Shown: positions 24,850 to 34,801, counted from the first letter of the stretch. The stretch: DNA of 64,000 bases from CAYJAD01 sp964370675 (GCA_964370675.1 CAYJKC010000004.1:1-64000); one strand, 5' to 3'. Numbers and translations are program-made. Notes: generated by a model not told the origin, from the letters alone.

Positions 24850-27723
24850 TCATCTTATAAATTGCAATTCCTTAAGCCCGACCACGCGCTTTCGGAAATT
24901 ATATGTGCCGTTTAAAATGGCAGATAAATCTCCATACATTTTTACACTAAAGTTTGCGTTTTCATCTACAACATTCATATTAAAATCACCGCGACTCCAC
25001 TCAACACCACCACTTCGGCCAGCACCTAACTGCAAGTTCGATTTTAAGAGTGACGTATGTGGTGAAGCAACATATATAAGCTTTTTTTCCAATGCCTCAC
25101 GAAGCTTACCTGTTGATAAAGCCAAAATATCTGCCAAAGCATGCAAGTTGACACTTTCTGCTGTACCAAGCACATCGCGCACTAAAAAAGCATTAGAATC
25201 AAATCTATCTGCCTTAATGCTAGCATTTAAATATTGCTGAGGTTTGCCATTATCATCGAGAAATGACTTAAAATTTGACGTAACATTTAAATTGGTTGCA
25301 CGTACACTGCTCTTGGTTACAAGACCAAGCCAACGCCAATTGTTTACATTAACTTTAACCTCACCATCTATCCATGGCCAATTTCTACTAACTATAGGTA
25401 AGGCATAAGCAAAGCCAATGTCAGCATTACCGTGCACACCAGGAAAATTTAATTCAACATCTTCATATTCTAATTGAAATGTGCGAGCCTCATCATGCAA
25501 TCCTCCCAAAAACCAATTTAAAGTCATGCCACCCTTACCAAAACCTTGTACATCACCTATACGTGCAAAGGCTGTCCCCACAAGACCACGCGGAAAGCCC
25601 GATGAAGTAAAGTCAGCACTGCCTTTAGGGGTTGGACTTGTAATGTTAGCATGCTGTGCATAATAATTGGCACTTTCTTTATCTTTATAAGCTGTGCCGC
25701 TAGGTGCTTTTAGTGCATCCACTGATTTAGCATTAATGCTAAAAAATACATCTTCAAGTTCACCTGAAGGTAGTAGCAACTTAGGGCTTGCAAGTTTAAT
25801 ACGCATCTGCAAAGTATGTTCGGCAAGAGATGCAGGAGGTAAGCGTGTTGCCTTTGGTTGTGGCGGATTTGCTTTAAACTTTCTTAAATTACGAATGGAA
25901 GCCCATGCTGCTCGAATAGCAAGCTGCATATCTTTAGCAAGCAATGACAAGTCATAGGGTGAGGCAAAAAAACCAGGTAATTTACGATCCATTTGAATTT
26001 GGGGCAAGGGTTTAGTCCACCAAAGCAAATAATCACCACCGCGAGTCATATATACATCAGCCTTAAGCTTACCGCCCATGGGATTTGTTTTCAAATCTAG
26101 GTCAAATAAACCAGCTAAAATAGAAATATCTTCTATTGAAACAGTAAGTTGAGTTCCAAAACTCTGCACAGGGTCAAGACCAAAGCTACCCACAATTTTA
26201 AGATTACTATTCTTAATGGGACTAAGCACATTTATATCACGTACAATAAAACGCTCGCCATCCCAAAAAAGCTGAGCTGAAGCTAAAGAAGCCTTAACGC
26301 GCGAAGCTCCACCTAGCATAGTGCCACCAAAACGACCGATAAATTGTGCTTGCAATGGTTGTTCTGGCTGAGGAGGCCAAGTAGGTACAGTTGCTAAAAT
26401 ACGTAATCGTGACCAATGGTTATCTAAACCTGCAAACATTGTGGGTGCAATCAAGGTGTCACGCCACTGCAAGCGTAAATCTGCATCACCCTTATTATAG
26501 TCAAAGGACACAAGACCTAAAAACTTTTTTTCAGCAAAAAATGCATTACGCTCCTTACGCATGCTGGTGGATATAATATTTTCTTCCCCGTGCAGCTCAC
26601 GCATAGAAAGGGTAACATCTCCCGGTAAATCTTGTATGGACGGTAAAACCCACTGACCAGAGCTAGTTTTTTCTGCAAAAACAGTGCTACGCAATCTAGC
26701 TTGTTTTGCATTAGCTTGACCTTGAAAACGTGCTGCAATAAAAATATCACGCCCAGAAGGACCTAGATGAAAGTTCGCCACTTCTACCTCGCCCACATCA
26801 ATGGCAAGCCATGGTGGCATAAAGGTTAACTCTTTACTCTCTCCAGGTTCTAAGGGTGCCTCCTCAAGATAACGAGGAAACCTCGGCATGCGTACGCCCA
26901 ATAATGTACCAAGCTTAATGGCTAAAGTAACTTTATCTTTAAGCACCTGACTTGGTTCTACTAAATTATCAGTGATTTTAATATCACTTGTTCCTATGGT
27001 GGCAGGCACAAGTTTTTTTTGCGTATCCCTAAGCACAAAATTGCGCTTTTCTACTTGGGCTTGCTCAATTTGGCCATTGTCATTCAAACTATTTAACAAT
27101 GCACCAGCTTCACTAATAGATTGCCCATGCTCTTGAGCTGTATATACGCTGCTATCATCTTTATGATAACTATTTTTTTGCTCTGGAACACTGCCCACGG
27201 GTTGCATATCACCATATAAATAATCACTAACAGAGCCTGTGCTTTGATATTGTAACACAGCTATAATGACGCGTGCAATGCTACCCCAGTGAGGATGCAC
27301 TGTACCTTCTTCTACATATATCCAAGGTCCATATTTATCATGTACACGCACATTGAAAAGTTTTACTTCACCCTTCCAAAAACCACGTAATGCACCAATA
27401 TGCACGCGCATATTGAGTGGTTTACCCATGGCATTAACTCCATCAACCACCCAAGTTGTCAATCTTTGCTCCATTAAGGGAGATGTAAGTAATAAAAACA
27501 CACAAAAAATCAAGGCTGGAGGTACAGTAAGAATACCTGCAAGCCATAGCAAAACACGCTTCCATAAAGTTTTTCTGCGCCTAGTAGCTCTTGCAGCAAG
27601 TCTTTTTAATACTTTTTGTTCTTCAGTAATAATGGTATCTGCCAGCTCACCAAGTGAATAGAGCCTTTTTTTCTGCTTAGGATGCTTTTTAGCTGTGATG
27701 ATAATTTGTTCTTCATTATGCAT
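24850..27723 (-). CDS. Large AsmA/TamB-like inner-membrane-anchored protein
   Basis: 957 residues. A cytoplasmic Lys/Arg-rich N-terminus precedes one TM helix (about 60-82), then a long periplasmic part made of beta-rich repeats typical of AsmA/TamB/YhdP proteins. The first block (LNMRVHIGALRGFWKGEVK) matches the start of TamB. The C-terminal DUF490 region of TamB is not seen: the protein stops at about 957 residues, compared with 1250 or more for TamB. It could be a short member of the bridge-like lipid-transport family. I chose the ATG at 27723 (MHNEEQ) because AAGG is 7 nt upstream. No tamA-like gene is nearby. Confidence 0.72.
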   Translation of the reverse strand: MHNEEQIIITAKKHPKQKKRLYSLGELADTIITEEQKVLKRLAARATRRRKTLWKRVLLWLAGILTVPPALIFCVFLLLTSPLMEQRLTTWVVDGVNAMGKPLNMRVHIGALRGFWKGEVKLFNVRVHDKYGPWIYVEEGTVHPHWGSIARVIIAVLQYQSTGSVSDYLYGDMQPVGSVPEQKNSYHKDDSSVYTAQEHGQSISEAGALLNSLNDNGQIEQAQVEKRNFVLRDTQKKLVPATIGTSDIKITDNLVEPSQVLKDKVTLAIKLGTLLGVRMPRFPRYLEEAPLEPGESKELTFMPPWLAIDVGEVEVANFHLGPSGRDIFIAARFQGQANAKQARLRSTVFAEKTSSGQWVLPSIQDLPGDVTLSMRELHGEENIISTSMRKERNAFFAEKKFLGLVSFDYNKGDADLRLQWRDTLIAPTMFAGLDNHWSRLRILATVPTWPPQPEQPLQAQFIGRFGGTMLGGASRVKASLASAQLFWDGERFIVRDINVLSPIKNSNLKIVGSFGLDPVQSFGTQLTVSIEDISILAGLFDLDLKTNPMGGKLKADVYMTRGGDYLLWWTKPLPQIQMDRKLPGFFASPYDLSLLAKDMQLAIRAAWASIRNLRKFKANPPQPKATRLPPASLAEHTLQMRIKLASPKLLLPSGELEDVFFSINAKSVDALKAPSGTAYKDKESANYYAQHANITSPTPKGSADFTSSGFPRGLVGTAFARIGDVQGFGKGGMTLNWFLGGLHDEARTFQLEYEDVELNFPGVHGNADIGFAYALPIVSRNWPWIDGEVKVNVNNWRWLGLVTKSSVRATNLNVTSNFKSFLDDNGKPQQYLNASIKADRFDSNAFLVRDVLGTAESVNLHALADILALSTGKLREALEKKLIYVASPHTSLLKSNLQLGAGRSGGVEWSRGDFNMNVVDENANFSVKMYGDLSAILNGTYNFRKRVVGLKELQFIR

Positions 27724-27785
27724 AATTATACCTTGCAACCAAAGTATGACATAATAATACCATTTTGTACATAAAAGCCATAGGC

Positions 27786-27824
27786 AAAAAGCCGATTTTA
27801 GATCAAATCTAAAATCGGCTTTTT
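27786..27824 (-). terminator. Strong terminator after the selenoprotein gene
   Basis: A perfect 18-bp stem (27786-27803 with 27807-27824, 3-nt loop) with five terminal T on either strand. It ends the minus-strand hesB-like transcript before the AsmA/TamB-like gene. Confidence 0.88.
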
Positions 27825-27930
27825 CAATAAATATAACAAATTAATTAAAATTAACTACAAATAACAGCAAAGTCCCTTGCGACTGTTTGTGTTACCTAAG
27901 ACACTTTGAGCATCTTAAAAAATGCACAAA

Positions 27931-28254
27931 CTATGTGCCGCATGAACTACTGCTACTACAACCACCACAAGCACTGCCTGAACTAGCCAACGGCTTAGTA
28001 GGAGTAAGAGCAAAGCCCATATAACCAAAATCTAGACTAACGCCTTCAACGGTTTCAAGAAGTTCTTTATTAATACAGAAAGTAAAACCTTCTACGTCAT
28101 ACTTGTTGTCATCTTCATTTGGCTCATCCAGAGCCAAAGCTAAACGTGGACCGCTTCAACCGCCTGGGGCTAAGTAGATACGAATAGATCCCTTTTCCTT
28201 ACCGGCAAAATATGCCTCTAGCTCTTTACGAGCAGCTTCTGTTACTTCAACCAT
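27931..28254 (-). CDS. HesB/IscA-like selenoprotein with in-frame TGA (Sec33)
   Basis: Read through an in-frame TGA at 28158-28156, this gives 107 residues. It starts MVEVTEAARKELEAYF, then APGG-U-SGPRLALAL, and ends in a Cys/Ser-rich tail (ACGGCSSSSSCGT). In A-type Fe-S proteins the corresponding position is the first conserved Cys (GGCSG), here replaced by selenocysteine. HesB-like selenoproteins are a known bacterial family. AGGAGG lies 7 nt before the ATG and homology is continuous across the TGA, which argues against a pseudogene. Without recoding only 32 residues would be made. A possible SECIS hairpin just after the TGA pairs TCCA with TGGA and AGC with GCT. The role is probably Fe-S or metal handling. 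Confidence 0.88.
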
Positions 28255-28341
28255 TGTAAAGCCTCCTAATTTAGTAAGTCAGAGATAAGCATACCTTTTA
28301 GGTTTGTCAATCCCTATGACTCATACAATATTTATTAAACA

Positions 28342-29226
28342 CTATTTTAAAGGGTTTTGAAAAAACGATAGTTTTTTCTCTCTTACACTATCTGTTACTT
28401 TTTTTCTTTTTTGCATCGTTAATGCTTCAATGGATACAGGGCGTAGTTCGTATATCTTCACATGCCTAGTTTTCTTTAACATGGCAGTTTGCACAGGTTT
28501 ATTTGCTGCTATAATTTGGCGAGGCTTACTATCCCTTGATGCATTTTTTAAATATTGGCTAACTGTCACAAATTTTTTACACCCTACAGCGCGCAAAACA
28601 GCAACAATTAATCTTGCATCATTAACAGTGCTCACCTTAGTATCATGAAAAAGAAAAATACCACGCATTTCTTCTGCAGTCATAGGACGCTCTAAAATAT
28701 TTTGCATATTTCCATAATCAGGCCTGCGCACCCAGTCACGACTATCAACCGACCATAATAAAATAGACATACCAAGCTGTTCAACTAACATTCGTACATC
28801 CTTAGTATATTTACCAAATGGAGGGCGAAAAAATTTAACATCAGCCCCAAGCTCATTTAAAAGATCATGTGTCTTTTTTATATCTAAATAGGCTTCTTCG
28901 TATGATATCTCGCGTAAATTTGGATGAGCGTAACCATGGCTTGCCACTTCGTGCCCTTCTTTAATCATACGCATAATAAGTTTTGGGCGAAGTTCAGCTT
29001 GTTTGCCTAGCACCACAAACGTTGCAGGTATATTTTCTTCCTTCAATGCATCTAATAGTTGAGCAGTTAAGTGGGTGGGTCCATCATCAAAGGTTAATGC
29101 ACACATGTTTGCGGCATTATGATCTATAATAGCATGTGCATCCCAAATTCTCGCAAAAGCAGAATTGGGAAGAAAAACCACATAAAGTAGCACATGCAAT
29201 AAAAAATAATACTTTATCAATTTCAT
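28342..29226 (-). CDS. Polysaccharide deacetylase (NodB homology)
   Basis: 294 residues with an N-terminal signal peptide (to about residue 25), so the enzyme acts outside the cytoplasm. All NodB motifs are intact: LTFDDGP (catalytic base and metal Asp), SHGYAHPNL (metal His pair), FFRPPFGKY, DSRDWVRRP and IFLFHDT. It therefore should deacetylate N-acetylated glycans such as peptidoglycan or an exopolysaccharide. The C-terminal 60 residues are Lys/Arg-rich and look disordered. It contrasts with the deacetylase-like gene at 12487, where these motifs are lost. No operon partner is evident. Confidence 0.92.
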   Translation of the reverse strand: MKLIKYYFLLHVLLYVVFLPNSAFARIWDAHAIIDHNAANMCALTFDDGPTHLTAQLLDALKEENIPATFVVLGKQAELRPKLIMRMIKEGHEVASHGYAHPNLREISYEEAYLDIKKTHDLLNELGADVKFFRPPFGKYTKDVRMLVEQLGMSILLWSVDSRDWVRRPDYGNMQNILERPMTAEEMRGIFLFHDTKVSTVNDARLIVAVLRAVGCKKFVTVSQYLKNASRDSKPRQIIAANKPVQTAMLKKTRHVKIYELRPVSIEALTMQKRKKVTDSVREKKLSFFQNPLK

Positions 29227-29394
29227 AAACGTTTACCACTCACTTATTAAGATTGACTAGCATTAAAGAATAAAAACAGCAAGCATATGCATACTTAAAT
29301 TTAAAACTTTAACTTTTCTTTATATTAAAGCATTTAGCATAGATTTTTATGTGCAATCTTATAAGTTGCAGCAAAACTGCTTTGGGTATTGCAT

Positions 29395-29423
29395 TTGCTA
29401 ATTTAAGCTTTATATATTATAAT
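29395..29423 (+). promoter_or_regulatory. Candidate sigma-70 promoter of secA
   Basis: TTGCTA (29395-29400) is 17 nt before a perfect TATAAT (29418-29423). The start would be near 29430, giving a leader of about 90 nt before the secA ATG. The rest of 29227-29518 is AT-rich and holds no gene. Confidence 0.55.
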
Positions 29424-29518
29424 TATAAATTCAGTTAACCAAAATTCTAATTTATAGCCCCATAGCTTAATTCATATATTTTGGAATTAACTAATTCAAA
29501 TTTGTAAATGGAGTATTC

Positions 29519-32038
29519 ATGTTTGCATATATTTTTAGAAAGATTTTTGGCAGCAAAAATGAACGTTATCTCAAAAGAAAAAACACCTTAGTCCAAGCAA
29601 TCAATAATCTTGAACCAGAAATGGAAGCTTTAAATGATGAAGAACTACCTAAGCGTCTAGCATTTTACAAAAGCCAAGTTCAAGATGAAGGCAAAAGTCT
29701 TGATGAAGTATTAGTACCAGTTTTTGCGCTGGTGCGTGAAGCATCCAAAAGAGTACTTGGCATGCGCCACTATGATGTGCAATTGCTTGGTGGTATGGTG
29801 CTACACAAGGGTAAAATTGCCGAAATGAAAACAGGCGAAGGCAAAACCTTGGTCGCAACCCTTGCAGTGGTACTAAACGCCCTTTCTGGCAAGGGTGTAC
29901 ACGTTATCACAGTTAATGATTATCTTGCTAAGCGTGATGCCCAGTGGATGGGTGAGCTTTATGCTGCCCTTGGACTTAGCACCGGTGTTATTGTGCATGG
30001 TCTTGCCGATGATGAGCGTAAAGAGGCCTATGCTGCAGATATTACCTATGGTACAAATAACGAATTTGGCTTTGACTATCTGCGTGATAATATGAAATTT
30101 TACATGGAGCAACTCGTTCAACGTGGTCATAACTTCGCCATAGTGGACGAAGTAGACTCCATCTTAATTGACGAGGCGCGTACACCATTAATTATTTCCG
30201 GCGCATCTGAAGAATCTGTAGGTCAATATCGCATCATGGATGATATTGTGCATAAGTTAGAACAAGAAAAACATTATACAGTAGACGAAAAAGCCCGCTC
30301 TGCTTCCTTAACTGAAGCTGGCGTTGCCTATTGTGAAAAACTACTTAATGTAGATAATTTATTTGACCCAGCACACATTACAGCCCAGCATCATATCTTG
30401 CAGGCATTAAAAGCAAATACTGTTTTTAGACGTGATATTGAATACATAGTGCAAGATAATCAAGTGATTATTGTTGATGAATTTACAGGTCGCCTTATGC
30501 CTGGTAGACGTTTTTCTGATGGATTACATCAAGCACTAGAAGCAAAAGAGCGTGTTACCGTTGCAGCGGAAAACCAAACCCTTGCCTCAGTCACCTTTCA
30601 AAATTACTTTAGGCTCTATGACAAACTAAGTGGCATGACTGGTACAGCTGACACTGAAGCAATTGAATTTCATGAAATTTATGGGCTAGAGGTTATTAGC
30701 ATACCTTCGCATATGCCCATGGTCCGTAAAGATTATTCAGACTTAATTTATCGCACGCAAAAAGAAAAATTCCTTGCCATTGTTGAAGCTATTATTGACT
30801 TACATAAAGCCGGTCAACCTGTACTTGTAGGGACTATTTCCATTGAAAATTCAGAGCTTATTTCACATTTATTAAAAAAACAAAACATCCCACATAATGT
30901 ACTTAATGCCAAACATCATGAACAAGAAGCAGAAATTGTTGCCCAGGCTGGTCAACGGGGCAAGGTAACCATTGCTACCAATATGGCTGGACGTGGAACA
31001 GATATTGTGCTTGGTGAGGGTGTAACGGACCTTGGTGGATTACATATTCTTGGAACAGAAAGACACGAAAGTAGACGTATTGATAATCAATTACGCGGTC
31101 GCTCCGGTAGACAAGGTGATCCAGGTTCTTCACGCTTTTATCTATCCCTAGAAGATGACCTCATGCGCCTTTTTGGCTCAGAGCGTATTTCTGGACTTAT
31201 GCAAAAACTCGGGCTTGAAGAAGGAGACTCCATTGAAAATGCCATGGTTACTCGTGCCGTGGAGGGTGCTCAAAAGCGTGTGGAGGCCCATCACTTTGAA
31301 ATACGTAAAACCTTGCTTGATTATGATAACGTCATGAGCCAACAGCGTGAAGTCATTTACACTTTACGCAAAGAGCTTATTCAGGAAGAAGATTTAGAGC
31401 CTGTACTAGATGAATTTCAAGGTGACGTATTAGACGAAATATATGACGAAATTGAAAATCATAAGGATAAATCTGAGCCAAGCCCCGAAGAAGCAGAGTT
31501 AGTCATGGGGCGCCTGCGCGAAATTTTTAACCTTGACCGTGTATTAGCAGAAGATGCTCCCCTACCAAGTCGTGAGCAAGCAGAAGCATATATCAAAGAA
31601 ATATTTGATCAACTTCAAAACGATGCTCCAGAAATGTATCGGGATGTCATACGTTACTTTTTATTGGAAGAACTTGACCGCTGCTGGAAAGAGCATTTGC
31701 GCAATATGGACTCATTGCGCGACGGTATTGGATTGCGCGGGTATGGTCAAAAAGACCCCAAGTTAGAATATAAACGTGAGGGCTTTGAGCTATTTCAATC
31801 TATGCTCTTTCGTATTCGCGAGGGTGTTTTCAAAGCTCTTACACGTGTTCGCATACAACGTGAAGAAGATGATATGGACGATACCTTTAAGCACAAAGAA
31901 GAAGGAGATATGTCATACTCCGGTCCCGAAAATGATAATGACAAAAAAGGTCCTTTGCGCTCAGAAAAGCGCGCTGGGCGTAATGACCCTTGCCCTTGTG
32001 GTAGCGGGCGTAAATATAAAAAGTGCTGCGGCGCCTAA
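29519..32038 (+). CDS. secA: Protein translocase ATPase SecA
   Basis: The motor of the Sec export pathway, 839 residues. Visible are Walker A (EMKTGEGKTLVAT), the DEAD-type box (VDEVDSILIDEARTPLIISG), the second helicase core (TNMAGRGTDIVLGEGV) and QLRGRSGRQGDPGSS. An acidic C-terminal linker leads to the zinc-binding SEC-C motif (GRNDPCPCGSGRKYKKCC), which binds SecB or the ribosome. GGAG lies 5 nt before the ATG. The length is at the shorter end for Gram-negative SecA, with no insertion visible. It is followed 44 bp later by the Sel1-repeat gene on the same strand. Confidence 0.98.
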   Translation: MFAYIFRKIFGSKNERYLKRKNTLVQAINNLEPEMEALNDEELPKRLAFYKSQVQDEGKSLDEVLVPVFALVREASKRVLGMRHYDVQLLGGMVLHKGKIAEMKTGEGKTLVATLAVVLNALSGKGVHVITVNDYLAKRDAQWMGELYAALGLSTGVIVHGLADDERKEAYAADITYGTNNEFGFDYLRDNMKFYMEQLVQRGHNFAIVDEVDSILIDEARTPLIISGASEESVGQYRIMDDIVHKLEQEKHYTVDEKARSASLTEAGVAYCEKLLNVDNLFDPAHITAQHHILQALKANTVFRRDIEYIVQDNQVIIVDEFTGRLMPGRRFSDGLHQALEAKERVTVAAENQTLASVTFQNYFRLYDKLSGMTGTADTEAIEFHEIYGLEVISIPSHMPMVRKDYSDLIYRTQKEKFLAIVEAIIDLHKAGQPVLVGTISIENSELISHLLKKQNIPHNVLNAKHHEQEAEIVAQAGQRGKVTIATNMAGRGTDIVLGEGVTDLGGLHILGTERHESRRIDNQLRGRSGRQGDPGSSRFYLSLEDDLMRLFGSERISGLMQKLGLEEGDSIENAMVTRAVEGAQKRVEAHHFEIRKTLLDYDNVMSQQREVIYTLRKELIQEEDLEPVLDEFQGDVLDEIYDEIENHKDKSEPSPEEAELVMGRLREIFNLDRVLAEDAPLPSREQAEAYIKEIFDQLQNDAPEMYRDVIRYFLLEELDRCWKEHLRNMDSLRDGIGLRGYGQKDPKLEYKREGFELFQSMLFRIREGVFKALTRVRIQREEDDMDDTFKHKEEGDMSYSGPENDNDKKGPLRSEKRAGRNDPCPCGSGRKYKKCCGA

Positions 32039-32082
32039 ACTAGCTTAAGACTATATATTTCAAATCAATGTGTTGAGGAATT

Positions 32083-33036
32083 ATGAAAAAATTTATTTTT
32101 TATTTTGCTTTTGCTATTATTTTTTTACCAAACCTTACCATGGCAGATCCATTGACCGATGCAGAATCTGCCATTGAAAAAAAGGACTTTACTGCTGCCT
32201 ATAAAATTTTAGCGCCTCTTGCTGATGATGGTAACCCTGAAGCCATGTATTTTGTTGGTCGTTTTTATGAAGAAGGTCAAGGGGTGAAAAAAAATACCCG
32301 CAAAGCTGCCATTTGGTATGAAAAAGCTGCCAAAGCAGGTGATATTAGCGCGCAAAATAGTCTTGGTGGAGCATTTGCTAGTGGTATGGGAGTAAAGAAA
32401 AATTATAAATCTGCTGTAACTTGGTTTCGCAAAGCAGCCGAAGGAGGTCATGCTATAGCTCAATTTAACCTAGGTTATATGTATGCCAATGGTCGTGGAA
32501 TTAAAAAAGATTATGCACAAGCCATGAAATGGTATGAAAAATCCGCCGAACAAGGGCTTGCAGAAGCGCAATACTCCCTTGGCTGGTTATATATGAATGC
32601 TAAAGGAACTGAAAAAAGTGATACAAAGGCTGTGCACTGGTTTCAAAAAGCAGCCGATCAAGGTCATGCTCAAGCCCTTAATAATATAGGTTTTATGTAC
32701 ATGGAGGGACGTGGATATGCCAAGAATTATCAAAAAGCCATGGAAAATTATCAAAAATCAGCAGACCTTGGTTATGCCCCAGCTCAATTTAATCTAGGCT
32801 TCATTTATGAAGAAGGCAGAGGGGTTGAAAAAAACTATGCCACAGCTGTAAATTGGTATAAAAAAGCTGCTGCACAAAATGATGCTGCTGCACAATTTAG
32901 CCTTGGCTATATGTATGAACAAGGAACTGGCGTGCAACGCGATTTAGCTGAATCTGAAAAATGGTACAAACTGGCAGCAAAAAATGGTGATAAAAACGCT
33001 CAAGAAGTCTTAAAGCAACTGAATAAAAAACCATAG
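32083..33036 (+). CDS. Exported Sel1-repeat protein
   Basis: 317 residues with a signal peptide (MKKFIFYFAFAIIFLPNLTMA). The body is seven 36-residue Sel1-like repeats (each with an A.AQ..LG.MY..G.GV.K.Y..A..W..KAA pattern) that form a curved helical solenoid for protein binding. A short Lys-rich end follows. GAGG lies upstream of the ATG. Sel1 proteins often act as scaffolds or regulators in the envelope; nothing here shows the partner. It may be co-transcribed with secA. The repeats make local sequence duplication visible at the DNA level. Confidence 0.92.
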   Translation: MKKFIFYFAFAIIFLPNLTMADPLTDAESAIEKKDFTAAYKILAPLADDGNPEAMYFVGRFYEEGQGVKKNTRKAAIWYEKAAKAGDISAQNSLGGAFASGMGVKKNYKSAVTWFRKAAEGGHAIAQFNLGYMYANGRGIKKDYAQAMKWYEKSAEQGLAEAQYSLGWLYMNAKGTEKSDTKAVHWFQKAADQGHAQALNNIGFMYMEGRGYAKNYQKAMENYQKSADLGYAPAQFNLGFIYEEGRGVEKNYATAVNWYKKAAAQNDAAAQFSLGYMYEQGTGVQRDLAESEKWYKLAAKNGDKNAQEVLKQLNKKP

Positions 33037-33059
33037 CTTTATAAGCTATTTGTTATTAA

Positions 33060-33094
33060 AAAAAGCCTGTCATGCTTTGCATAACAGGCTTTTT
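33060..33094. terminator. Bidirectional terminator between the Sel1-repeat gene and tsf
   Basis: An 11-bp stem (33060-33070 with 33084-33094) with an inner ATGC/GCAT pair, A-run before and T-run after. It lies between two convergent genes. Confidence 0.88.
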
Positions 33095-33115
33095 CATTAA
33101 CAAAATTAAATATAA

Positions 33116-33970
33116 CTATGCGCCAAGATTAATGCGAGCAAAGCGCACAACACCTATGGTGTCATCTGCATCTTTGCCAACGTCACGAAGCACATCATTA
33201 ATGGTCTTTTTATCATCACGAATGTAGAGTTGCTCTAAAAGGCATACATCCTTATAGAATTTCTTAACTGCACCATCTACAATTTTTTCAACTATATTTT
33301 CAGGCTTGCCTTCATCTAAGGCCTTTTGGCGATAAACTTCACGTTCACGCTCAACAATTTCTTGATCAAGAGATTCAGGACCTACAGCCATAGGGCTTGT
33401 GGCAGCAATTTGCATGGCAATATTTTTGCCAAGTTCTTTCACTGCTTCATTGCCTGCACTTTCAGCCTTAGTGCAAGAAAGTTCTACAAGAACACCAATT
33501 TTGCTATTGGCATGAATATATACACCAACTGCATTATTGCCTTTAGCTTCATAACGAGCAAATTCACCTAGGGTCATATTTTCACCCACGGTGGCAATTT
33601 GACTTTGTAGGGTATCACCCAAAAGAGCTTCAAGAGCAGCCACATCGGCAGGATTTTTATCAAGCACCAACTGTGAAATGGAAGCGGCAAAAGTTTGGAA
33701 TTGTTCCCCACGAGCCACAAAGTCTGTTTCACAACAAAGGGCTGTCATGGACACAGTCTTAGCATCGGCAGAGCTTGCCATGGTCACAAGACCTTCTGAG
33801 GTAGCACGGCCAACTTTTTTAGCGGCTTTGGCAATACCTTTTTGGCGTAGCCAATCAAGAGCTTTTTCCACGTCACCATCATTTTCTTGCAAAGCTTTTT
33901 TGCAATCCATCATACCTGCGCCAGTTTTATCACGCAATTCTTTAACCATTTGTGCGCTGATAGCAGCCAT
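33116..33970 (-). CDS. tsf: Translation elongation factor Ts
   Basis: 284 residues from the ATG at 33970, with AAGGAG 6 nt upstream. A GTG one codon earlier is not needed. EF-Ts exchanges GDP on EF-Tu. The N-terminal UBA-like domain (MVKELRDKTGAGMMDCKKAL) and the family core block (SMTALCCETDFVARGEQF, the TDFV motif that contacts EF-Tu) are present. The C-terminal EF-Tu contact region (YKDVCLLEQLYIRDDKKTI) is typical of the longer class. It follows rpsB by 18 bp in the universal rpsB-tsf operon. Confidence 0.98.
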   Translation of the reverse strand: MAAISAQMVKELRDKTGAGMMDCKKALQENDGDVEKALDWLRQKGIAKAAKKVGRATSEGLVTMASSADAKTVSMTALCCETDFVARGEQFQTFAASISQLVLDKNPADVAALEALLGDTLQSQIATVGENMTLGEFARYEAKGNNAVGVYIHANSKIGVLVELSCTKAESAGNEAVKELGKNIAMQIAATSPMAVGPESLDQEIVEREREVYRQKALDEGKPENIVEKIVDGAVKKFYKDVCLLEQLYIRDDKKTINDVLRDVGKDADDTIGVVRFARINLGA

Positions 33971-33988
33971 CACAATCTCCTTTATAAC

Positions 33989-34801
33989 CTACTCAGCAGC
34001 AGGGGCTTCGTTATTAACTTCTTCGGTTGCAGCTTCAGGGGCAGCAGCAGGAGCTTGTTCAGCCACATCGGCAGCACGCTTTAATTCTTCTTCCACATTT
34101 TTGCCCTTACCGTCCTTATTCATGGCATCGCCTTCCATACAAGCTTCTGCAAAAGAAGTTACAAAAAGCTTAATGGCACGAATGGCATCATCATTGCCGG
34201 GAATAAGAAAATCAATAACATCAGGATCACAATTAGTATCAGTAACAGCAACAATAGGAATACCAAGCTTGCGGCACTCTTTTACTGCAATATCTTCTCT
34301 GTGAGGGTCAATAATAAACGCAAGTTGCGGCAAGCGTTCCATGTCTTTAATACCACCAAGGGTAAGATTAAGCTTATCCATTTCACGTTGAAGATATAAA
34401 ATTTCTTTCTTTTGATAACGATTAATAGAACCATCACCAAACATAGCTTCTAATTTTTTAAGACGATCAACACTTTTTTGAATGGTAGCAAAGTTTGTTA
34501 AAGTACCACCCATCCAACGATTGGTAACATGATATTGACCAGCACGAGTAGCTTCAGTAGCGACTGCTTCTTGAGCTTGACGCTTAGTGCCAACAAAAAG
34601 CACCTTACCGCCATTAGCTACCACGTCCACAACCTTATCATAGGCTGTGCGGAAAAGTTTGATGGTTTGTTGTAGGTCAATAATATGCACCCCATTACGC
34701 GCACCAAAAATATAAGGACGCATTTTAGGGTTCCAACGACGGGTTTGGTGACCAAAGTGCACGCCCGTTTCCAGCATTTGCTTCATGCTGACATAAGCCA
34801 T
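33989..34801 (-). CDS. rpsB: Ribosomal protein S2
   Basis: 270 residues from the ATG at 34801 (MAYVSMKQMLETGVHFGH), with GGAGG 5 nt upstream. An in-frame ATG ten codons earlier would bury this Shine-Dalgarno. S2 signatures include GHQTRRWNPKM, FVGTKRQAQEAV, TNRWMGGTLTNFATI and PIVAVTDTNCDP. A 40-residue Ala/Glu-rich C-terminal tail (AAPEAATEEVNNEAPAAE) extends past the conserved core, a common lineage-specific extension. First gene of rpsB-tsf. Confidence 0.98.
   Translation of the reverse strand: MAYVSMKQMLETGVHFGHQTRRWNPKMRPYIFGARNGVHIIDLQQTIKLFRTAYDKVVDVVANGGKVLFVGTKRQAQEAVATEATRAGQYHVTNRWMGGTLTNFATIQKSVDRLKKLEAMFGDGSINRYQKKEILYLQREMDKLNLTLGGIKDMERLPQLAFIIDPHREDIAVKECRKLGIPIVAVTDTNCDPDVIDFLIPGNDDAIRAIKLFVTSFAEACMEGDAMNKDGKGKNVEEELKRAADVAEQAPAAAPEAATEEVNNEAPAAE

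Noticed and set aside
27931..28137. A 68-residue ORF read as a complete gene starting at MALDEPNEDD
   Set aside because: It lacks a Shine-Dalgarno, and the upstream sequence in the same frame encodes the conserved N-terminus of the family across a TGA. The selenoprotein reading explains both.
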